From contig CAZAOA010000016.1 in assembly GCA_964486765.1 (NCBI GenBank), positions 1-9,520 on the forward strand: a stretch of DNA of 9,520 bases, given 5' to 3'. Below the pieces are notes generated by a model. That model saw nothing but the letters and a program-made list of their open reading frames with translations. It was not told the DNA's origin and ran no database searches. How positions within the stretch are numbered: the first letter of the stretch is position 1; each line of letters starts with the position of its first letter. Position numbers and translations under genes: made by a program. The stretch comes from CAZAOA01 sp964486765. GTDB lineage: Bacteria; Patescibacteriota; UBA1384; XYA2-FULL-43-10. Below, piece after piece: positions 4,558-9,520 of this stretch.

Positions 4558-5928
4558 ATGAAGAAATCTGAATTACTATTTTTATTTATTTTGTTACCGG
4601 TCGATGTCGCAATGATATTGATCTCTTTTGTTTTGGCGTATTACCTTAGGACAAATATTGAAACAGGAGTTGTCTTTTCAACTGGCATAGTTGAGTACAT
4701 TCGGCTTGCTGTATATCTACTGCCAGCATGGATTACAATCTTTGCCTTAAACGATCTATACGATACAAAGACCGGTAAAGGATTTTTCAACAAAATTTAT
4801 AAAATATTTATCTCGAACTCTGTGGCAATTCTATTTTTGGTACTTGCCATCTTTTTCTCTCAAACTCTTTTCTTTTCAAGGTTGATGCTTCTCTTCACCT
4901 GGGCTCTTAGCTTCCTTCTAATATTGGTTGGTAGGTTTGTTGTTGGAGTTATGCAGAATCACCTATTAAAATATGGATATGGCGTAAGAAACATGTTATT
5001 TATCGGTAACAATGAGATTACGCTTTTTATCGCAAACGAAATAAAAAATAATAACCNNNNNNNNNNGAACAGTAAGATAAAAACAGTCGGTACAATTGAA
5101 AATCTGGGAAAAATTATCAGCAAATATAAGGTTAACGAGTTGGTGCTGACCGATACAAATTTAGCAAAAGAAAAAATTCAAAGAATAATCGACATCTGTG
5201 TTGCCAATAAAGTAACTTTCAAGTTTGTTCCAGACATATTTTCTGATTATTCTCTAAAAACCAATCCAGCGACTATCGGCTCAATGCAAGTTCTTGAGAT
5301 CAACGCTACCTTGTTAGACGGTTGGGGTAGAATCATAAAACGCATCTTTGACATCGTTTTAACAATATTAGCAATTATCTTCCTTTCTCCATTAATGATA
5401 CTGATAGTACTTATACAAAAACTTTCTTCTCGTGGTCCAGTTTTGTATGGACACGATAGAGTTGGTAGAGATGGTCAGATTTTTAAGCTCTATAAATTTA
5501 GATCAATGTACAAAAATATTGAAGATAAGAAAAAGATTTATTGGACAAAGAAAAATGATGATAGAATTACACCACTTGGTAAGATTTTAAGAAAAACAAA
5601 TTTAGATGAACTTCCTCAACTTTTTCAGATTGTTGGTGGCGAGATGAGTATTGTGGGTCCCAGGCCCGAGCAACCTAGATTCGTTAAAAAGTTTAAGAAA
5701 AATATACCCAAGTATCTTCAGCGTCATAGGGTTAAGTCAGGTCTGACAGGTTGGGCGCAGGTAAACGGTTTAAAAGGGGACACCTCTATAGCAGAGAGAG
5801 TTCGTTATGATATATTTTACATCGAGAATTGGTCATTTCTGTTCGATATTAAAATAATCGTTCGAACCGTTCGGCTTATATTGCATGAATTAATTATTGG
5901 GAAATATGAATATCGCTCTAGTCCATGA
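4558..5928 (+). CDS. Polyprenyl-phosphate sugar-1-phosphate transferase (WcaJ/WbaP-like), interrupted by an assembly gap
   Basis: The enzyme transfers a sugar-1-phosphate from a nucleotide sugar to a lipid-phosphate carrier in the cytoplasmic membrane, the first step of a surface polysaccharide or glycan. Four N-terminal membrane helices (about 5-30, 48-64, 83-104, 108-131) lead into a Rossmann-like domain (NMLFIGNNEI, 145-154, to about 235). The catalytic domain (Bacterial sugar transferase family) follows: a membrane helix with KRIFDIVLT (261-269), then KFRSMY, the Asp-Glu pair in LDELPQLF (Asp350, Glu351), GEMSIVGPRPEQP (361-373) and GLTGWAQVNG (395-404). I chose ATG 4558 (MKKSELLF): the upstream TTG at 4516 lies in the likely promoter. 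No Shine-Dalgarno sequence is seen. Ten Ns fall at codons 167-170. The stop codon is TGA, and the next gene overlaps by 23 bases. The sugar cannot be predicted. Confidence 0.9.
   Translation: MKKSELLFLFILLPVDVAMILISFVLAYYLRTNIETGVVFSTGIVEYIRLAVYLLPAWITIFALNDLYDTKTGKGFFNKIYKIFISNSVAILFLVLAIFFSQTLFFSRLMLLFTWALSFLLILVGRFVVGVMQNHLLKYGYGVRNMLFIGNNEITLFIANEIKNNNXXXXNSKIKTVGTIENLGKIISKYKVNELVLTDTNLAKEKIQRIIDICVANKVTFKFVPDIFSDYSLKTNPATIGSMQVLEINATLLDGWGRIIKRIFDIVLTILAIIFLSPLMILIVLIQKLSSRGPVLYGHDRVGRDGQIFKLYKFRSMYKNIEDKKKIYWTKKNDDRITPLGKILRKTNLDELPQLFQIVGGEMSIVGPRPEQPRFVKKFKKNIPKYLQRHRVKSGLTGWAQVNGLKGDTSIAERVRYDIFYIENWSFLFDIKIIVRTVRLILHELIIGKYEYRSSP
5057..5066. other. Assembly gap (ten Ns) inside the sugar transferase gene
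   Basis: Ten unknown bases interrupt the Rossmann-like domain. The reading frame is open and sensible on both sides in the same frame, so the true length should leave a remainder of 1 on division by 3. The number 10 is a common placeholder and need not be the real gap size. Confidence 0.95.
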
Positions 5929-6997
5929 TTGGTTAACTAATTTGGTAGGTGCCGAGAGAGTTCTTTTAGTTTTAAAAGAAATCTATCCAAAAGCCCAGAT
6001 ATATACTTCTGTTTTTGATGAAAAAGGAGCAAAAGAATTTATAAAGTTTAACCCAAAAACATCTATCTTACAAAAAATTCCTTTTGCTAAATCTAAAAGA
6101 GAAATTCTTGTTCCACTGACTCCCTATGCATTTGAAAATATGAATCTAAATGATTTTGATCTTGTGATCTCATCGACTACTTTTGCGGCCAAAGGAGTAA
6201 TTACAAAACCTGACACTATTCACATTTGTTATTGTCATACCCCAACAAGGTGGATTTGGACACCCGAGCTTGATCCTAGATCTAGTGAGGGAAAATTTAG
6301 CTCTCTTAGAAAAAAAATAAAAGAAAAATTGAAAAAATGGGACATAGTAGCGGCAGATAGACCAGATTACTATTTTTCAAATTCTAATTATATTGGAAAA
6401 CGTATAAAAAAGTTTTACAATCGTGATTCACAAACAGTTTATCCACCTGTTGATGTTGATCGATATAAGATTGCAAAAAAATCTGACATTAAGGATTATT
6501 ATTTATTCGTTTCAAGATTGGTAGGTTACAAACGATGCGATATAGTTGTTGAAGCATTCAATGAGTTGGGTTTGCCCCTAAAGGTGATCGGACGTGGCCC
6601 AGAGAAGAAAGCACTTCAAAAAATTGCAAAAAAGAACATTGAGTTTTTGGGATTTTTGTCTGATAAAGAAGTTGAAAAGTATTATAGAGAAGCCAAAGCT
6701 TTTATATTTGCAGCCGAAGAGGATTTCGGAATTGTACCTGTTGAAGCGATGGCAGCCGGAAGACCGGTATTGGCTTTTAACAAAGGTGGAACAACAGAAA
6801 CTGTTGTTGCTGGCAAAACTGGTGAATTTTTCGATGAACAAACAGCAAAATCAATAATAAGTGCTATCAAAAAATTCGATCCAGAAAAGTATGATCCAAA
6901 TGAGATAATAAAATATGCAGAAAAGTTTTCAAACAAGAGGTTTAAAAAAGAATTTAGTGAAAAAGTAGAAGAAATTGTAAAAAATCACAACAGATAA
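5906..6997 (+). CDS. GT4 family glycosyltransferase
   Basis: The 363-residue protein has the two-domain GT-B fold of retaining glycosyltransferases that use nucleotide sugars. The N-terminal acceptor domain begins MNIALVHDWLTNLVGAERVL and includes CYCHTPTRW (108-116), SNSNY and VYPPVDVDRY (178-187). The C-terminal donor domain (Glycos_transf_1) contains FVSRLVGYKR with Arg204 and Lys209, the usual phosphate-binding pair, VIGRGPE (227-233), and the EX7E motif in EDFGIVPVE (Glu272, Glu280) followed by AMAAGRPV. ATG 5906 gives the family's usual start; the TTG three codons earlier adds nothing. GGGA (5899-5902) is a weak ribosome binding site, and the 23-base overlap with the sugar transferase suggests coupled translation. 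It probably adds the next sugar to the lipid-linked product of the upstream enzyme. Donor and linkage cannot be read from the sequence. Confidence 0.92.
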   Translation: MNIALVHDWLTNLVGAERVLLVLKEIYPKAQIYTSVFDEKGAKEFIKFNPKTSILQKIPFAKSKREILVPLTPYAFENMNLNDFDLVISSTTFAAKGVITKPDTIHICYCHTPTRWIWTPELDPRSSEGKFSSLRKKIKEKLKKWDIVAADRPDYYFSNSNYIGKRIKKFYNRDSQTVYPPVDVDRYKIAKKSDIKDYYLFVSRLVGYKRCDIVVEAFNELGLPLKVIGRGPEKKALQKIAKKNIEFLGFLSDKEVEKYYREAKAFIFAAEEDFGIVPVEAMAAGRPVLAFNKGGTTETVVAGKTGEFFDEQTAKSIISAIKKFDPEKYDPNEIIKYAEKFSNKRFKKEFSEKVEEIVKNHNR

Positions 6998-7016
6998 TAT
7001 TAATTAAATATATAAC

Positions 7017-7046
7017 GCCTCAATAAACTATTGATTGAGGCATTTT
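7017..7046 (+). terminator. Rho-independent terminator after the glycosyltransferase
   Basis: GCCTCAAT (7017-7024) pairs perfectly with ATTGAGGC (7034-7041) around a nine-base loop, followed by ATTTT. The T run is short. The 3' arm also contains the likely -35 (TTGAGG) of the next promoter. Confidence 0.7.
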
Positions 7047-7063
7047 GATATATCTGGTAAAAT
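7035..7063 (+). promoter_or_regulatory. Candidate promoter of the DUF4012 gene
   Basis: TTGAGG (7035-7040) and TAAAAT (7058-7063) are 17 bp apart, with TGG before the -10. Transcription would start near 7070. The -35 shares bases with the preceding terminator stem, and the -10 lies inside a 22-bp palindrome. Confidence 0.5.
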
Positions 7064-7073
7064 TTAACCAGAT
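7052..7073. promoter_or_regulatory. Operator-like 22-bp palindrome over the DUF4012 -10 element
   Basis: The halves begin ATCTGGT and end ACCAGAT, with an AAA/TTT centre; 10 of 11 positions are symmetric. It covers the predicted -10 (7058-7063) and reaches the predicted start of transcription. A dimeric repressor bound here would block RNA polymerase. As RNA it would also form a hairpin. Confidence 0.45.
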
Positions 7074-7082
7074 CATTAAGTT

Positions 7083-7109
7083 GAGGGGCGAGTAATACTC
7101 GTTAGTTTA
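7083..7109 (+). promoter_or_regulatory. Shine-Dalgarno sequence and leader hairpin before a GTG start
   Basis: GAGGGG (7083-7088) resembles a strong ribosome binding site but ends 21 bases before the GTG at 7110, too far for normal use. Between them CGAGT (7089-7093) and ACTCG (7097-7101) pair around an AAT loop. Folding removes 13 bases and would bring the site to about eight bases from the start. Confidence 0.4.
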
Positions 7110-9206
7110 GTGCGTAAATTTCACGACATACAGCCAAATAGGCCCAGAAACAAGGTTGAGGGCTCAATAAAAAAACCTGATCCAAAAGTAAAACCGCAGG
7201 CACGATCTGATATTTTTTGGAGTGCAGAAGAGAATTCTCGCTATGAAGAGATAAGAAAACCGAAAAAGGACTACTCGAAGTTTAAAAAGTCTTTATATAA
7301 AGGAGTAGCAGTTGTTGTGGCTTTAACTGCTTTTTTTGGTTTTTCATTCGCAAAAGCAGTTAGTGATAAAGATGAATTTGAGACTAATGCAAAAGAGATG
7401 AAAACGATTTTATCTGAAGCGCTCGAAGATGTGTTAAACGGGGATCTAAAAAATGCGATGCAAAAACAAAATACAGCATATGAAAAGATGCAGAAAATGA
7501 AGCTTTATCTTGATGGATGGGGCCAAAACTCAATGTATCTAAGTATGATTGGCGATAATCGATCGAAGTTTATAAATATGGAGAAGCTTCTTGCTGGTGC
7601 ATCCGGGATTTTAGAAGCATCGGTAAGCTTAGAGGAGAATCTAGGTGGAGTTTTGGAGGACAACAATCAAGACGATCAGATAGTGGACTTTTCATCTATA
7701 ATTTCTTCGTTAAATATTTCGATTTTAGAAAGCTTAAAAAAACTGGAAGAGGCGGAAGATAAACTTCACGATGTGAACACAAAGGTCCTAACTGATTATG
7801 AAGATAACATTGATCAGGCGATAAAAGTCTCTGAATTGACCCGTAAATCCTTAGAGGGTTTAAAGGTGGTGATTGAAGAGGATCTAATCTGGTTAAGTGG
7901 GATAGAGAGTGCTGATAAAAATATTTTAATAATTTTTCAAAACAATGCTGAACTTCGAGGAGGAAGCGCAGGTTCACTCGGATCTTTCGGAGTAGCCAAA
8001 TTCTCTGACGGAAAGCTTGAAAACATAGATTTTGGAAAAAACATATTTACAATTGATCAAGAGTTTGAGAAAAGTCGAACCATAGCTCCCCCATCGGATC
8101 TAAGCTGGGTGATCCCTGACGGCAAATGGACACTTAAAGATTCTGGTTTTGCGGTTGATGGGAAGCAGGCAATGGAGAAGATCAAGTGGTTTTATGAAGA
8201 GGAAACCAATGAAAAGATTGATGGAATTGTAATTTTGGATACAACTGCCTTTCTAAAGCTTTTGAAATTCAGCGGACCTGTAAATTTACCTGACTATGGT
8301 GATATAGTGATAAATTCAGACAACTTTAGAGAGATTGTCGAATACGAGGTTCACGAAGCTTATTTTGAGAGAGAGGGCAATATGGAGGAGAATGAACCGA
8401 AAAAGATTCTCTCTGATATGATGCCAAAGTTTATGGAACAACTTTTTTCAAAACTTAACAACAAGGAAGATGCGATTGAATTTCTGATGATTTTAAAAGA
8501 TTCACTTAGCTCAAAAAATATCTTGTTATGTATGGATAATGTTGGTTTCCAACAAAGATTGAGTGACTACAACTTTTCAGGGGAGATAGAAAAAGATACT
8601 ATCGGTGACTATCTTTATCTGAACAACTCAAATATTGATGGATATAAGTCCTCATTGAGTGTCAACGAAAAGATTGAATTATATTCAAATATTAAAACCG
8701 ATGGGATGGTTGAAAACTCCTTGAATGTAGAAAGAGAACATATTGGAGAGGATATTTGGCCGGATGGCACCAACAGAAACCTGGTTAGATTAATGTTACC
8801 AGAAGGGGCAGTGGTCAATAATCTAAGTCCCATTTTAGGAGACTTCAATCAACATGAAAACAAAGGACTTAAAAATGGAAACTATTTTTGGGAGTTAAGT
8901 GGGATCGATAACGGAGGAATTGGGTATTGGCAGAATACTAGGCCAAAAGAGAGTTCAGAAGTTAGAATTGACTATATCTTAAACTCCAACATTGATCTAA
9001 ATAAAGATAAATTCATCTATCCTATTAGATTCCAAAAGCAACCCGGAAGTAACTTTTCAGAAGTTAAATACACATTAAAATACCCAGAAGGTTTTTTACC
9101 AAAAAATGTTGCAGTTTTTGACAGAAAAGAGAACATAATTGAGTTCAATTTCAGCCTAGATAAAGATATATATTACACCATATTATTTGAAAAGATCAAT
9201 AGATAA
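7110..9206 (+). CDS. DUF4012 family single-pass envelope protein, 698 residues
   Basis: The order is: a basic, Pro-rich cytoplasmic N-terminus (1-62), one membrane helix (about 63-84, GVAVVVALTAFFGFSFA), a long helical region with likely coiled coil (88-265), then the DUF4012 domain. The domain shows its hallmarks: IIFQNNAELRGG (274-285), GSFGVAKF (291-298), WTLKDSGF (340-347), KIDGIVILDTTAFLKLLKFSGPV (369-391), and later DGYKSSLSV (510-518) and RNLVRLMLPEGA (556-567). A beta-rich C-terminus of about 120 residues follows. DUF4012 proteins occur in Gram-positive and candidate-phyla bacteria, often near exopolysaccharide genes, and have no assigned activity. The two sugar transferases upstream fit that context. 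The GTG start at 7110 is the only early start in frame ahead of the membrane helix that keeps the basic tail; the next ATG (7399) lies past the helix. Confidence 0.87.
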   Translation: MRKFHDIQPNRPRNKVEGSIKKPDPKVKPQARSDIFWSAEENSRYEEIRKPKKDYSKFKKSLYKGVAVVVALTAFFGFSFAKAVSDKDEFETNAKEMKTILSEALEDVLNGDLKNAMQKQNTAYEKMQKMKLYLDGWGQNSMYLSMIGDNRSKFINMEKLLAGASGILEASVSLEENLGGVLEDNNQDDQIVDFSSIISSLNISILESLKKLEEAEDKLHDVNTKVLTDYEDNIDQAIKVSELTRKSLEGLKVVIEEDLIWLSGIESADKNILIIFQNNAELRGGSAGSLGSFGVAKFSDGKLENIDFGKNIFTIDQEFEKSRTIAPPSDLSWVIPDGKWTLKDSGFAVDGKQAMEKIKWFYEEETNEKIDGIVILDTTAFLKLLKFSGPVNLPDYGDIVINSDNFREIVEYEVHEAYFEREGNMEENEPKKILSDMMPKFMEQLFSKLNNKEDAIEFLMILKDSLSSKNILLCMDNVGFQQRLSDYNFSGEIEKDTIGDYLYLNNSNIDGYKSSLSVNEKIELYSNIKTDGMVENSLNVEREHIGEDIWPDGTNRNLVRLMLPEGAVVNNLSPILGDFNQHENKGLKNGNYFWELSGIDNGGIGYWQNTRPKESSEVRIDYILNSNIDLNKDKFIYPIRFQKQPGSNFSEVKYTLKYPEGFLPKNVAVFDRKENIIEFNFSLDKDIYYTILFEKINR

Positions 9207-9246
9207 AATAGTGGTTTCCAAAGCTACTAAAGAGCAATATAAAGAG

Positions 9247-9275
9247 TTGATACTTTGAGCTAAAATTGGTACAAT
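9247..9275 (+). promoter_or_regulatory. Promoter of gyrB/parE
   Basis: TTGATA (9247-9252) and TACAAT (9270-9275) are 17 bp apart, and TGG precedes the -10. Transcription would start near 9282, leaving a leader of about 77 bases. Confidence 0.7.
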
Positions 9276-9288
9276 GTATGTATAGATT

Positions 9289-9303
9289 GCTGCAATTTGC
9301 AGC
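9289..9303. promoter_or_regulatory. Perfect 7-1-7 palindrome in the gyrB leader
   Basis: GCTGCAA (9289-9295) and TTGCAGC (9297-9303) flank a single T, just downstream of the predicted start of transcription. It could be an operator or the first hairpin of the leader RNA. There is no T run after it, so it is not a terminator. Confidence 0.4.
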
Positions 9304-9358
9304 CATGTTTGATTTTTGTTAATTTCGTTGAATTATTTGATAGATTTAAGGACCTTTT

Positions 9359-9520
9359 ATGGAAGCAAGCGCTCAAAAAAAGAAAGAAGCATCACGAAGT
9401 TATGACGCTTCAAAGATAACTGTACTTGAGGGATTGGCCCCTGTAAGAAAACGACCTGGTATGTATATAGGTGGTACGGGGATTTATGGTCTTCATCACA
9501 TCGTTACGGCTGCTTCCAAA
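9359..9520 (+). CDS. gyrB: DNA gyrase subunit B or topoisomerase IV subunit B, N-terminal fragment (cut by window edge)
   Basis: The first 54 residues are visible. SYDASKITVLEGLAPVRKRPGMYIG (14-38) is the conserved start of the GHKL ATPase domain of GyrB and ParE, with GLHHIV at 44-49. The protein would pair with GyrA or ParC to pass DNA strands and control supercoiling, driven by ATP. GyrB and ParE cannot be told apart from this much; gyrB is the likelier name. AAGGA (9348-9352) is six bases before the ATG. One oddity: after GLHHIV the sequence reads TAASK, where E. coli GyrB has FEVVD with the catalytic Glu42. The aligned position here is Ala51. The frame is open to the window edge and other frames do not restore the motif, so this is either divergence or a faulty end of sequence. 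Confidence 0.85.
   Translation, partial: MEASAQKKKEASRSYDASKITVLEGLAPVRKRPGMYIGGTGIYGLHHIVTAASK

Noticed and set aside
5897..5905. TTG start three codons before the glycosyltransferase ATG
   Set aside because: GT4 relatives start at MNIALVHDWL, and the ATG at 5906 has a GGGA at workable spacing.
5926..5928. TGA as a recoded sense codon
   Set aside because: The TGA falls exactly at the expected end of the sugar transferase, and the transposase also ends in TGA, so the standard bacterial code fits.
9210..9228. Hairpin AGTGGTTT/AAGCTACT after the DUF4012 gene
   Set aside because: It needs two G-U pairs and has no T run, so it is not a convincing terminator.

Overview
The window looks like a piece of a small, AT-rich bacterial genome of the candidate phyla radiation (Patescibacteria). 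The argument rests on gene content: a DUF2207 C-terminus, DUF5661, a DUF5679 zinc ribbon, a REP-type Y1 transposase and a DUF4012 envelope protein next to polyprenyl-phosphate sugar transferase and GT4 genes. TGA ends the sugar transferase and the transposase genes, so the TGA-to-Gly code of Gracilibacteria and SR1 does not apply. I cannot place the lineage more finely. The sequence is a draft: a run of ten Ns lies inside one gene, and both window edges cut genes.

Layout. Positions 1-1380 hold the tail of a DUF2207 membrane protein, a DUF5661 protein, a minimal two-helix potassium channel and, 11 bases later, a 53-residue two-helix membrane protein. Positions 1390-3365 hold a terminator, a promoter, and a three-gene run: a PolB-like 3'-5' exonuclease, a membrane-anchored protein with an Asp-rich calcium-type loop, and a membrane-anchored thioredoxin-fold protein like the partner domain of VKOR. 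A 13-bp hairpin closes the run. Positions 3440-3745 are a self-contained transcription unit for the 49-residue DUF5679 zinc ribbon, with the best promoter and ribosome binding site in the window. Positions 3757-4501 are an insertion-like unit: a minus-strand Y1 (HUH) transposase framed by 28-bp GC-rich imperfect inverted repeats. Positions 4516-7046 carry a polyprenyl-phosphate sugar-1-phosphate transferase overlapping a GT4 glycosyltransferase, then a terminator. Positions 7035-9206 carry a DUF4012 protein behind an operator-like palindrome and a structured leader. From 9247 a promoter leads into the start of gyrB (or parE).

How the genes fit together. The sugar transferase would load a first sugar phosphate onto a lipid carrier at the membrane and the GT4 enzyme would extend it; the DUF4012 protein is a single-pass envelope protein often found beside such genes. 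The channel pair is probably a small ion-transport unit. The thioredoxin-fold protein points to disulfide chemistry outside the membrane.

Signals. Most promoter candidates carry a TGn extended -10 with a weak -35, and several starts have very short leaders without a Shine-Dalgarno sequence. The most unusual items are the framed Y1 element, the channel with its small partner, the operator and leader hairpin before the DUF4012 gene, and a GyrB N-terminus in which the position of the catalytic Glu reads Ala. I did not find a clearly new multi-gene system.
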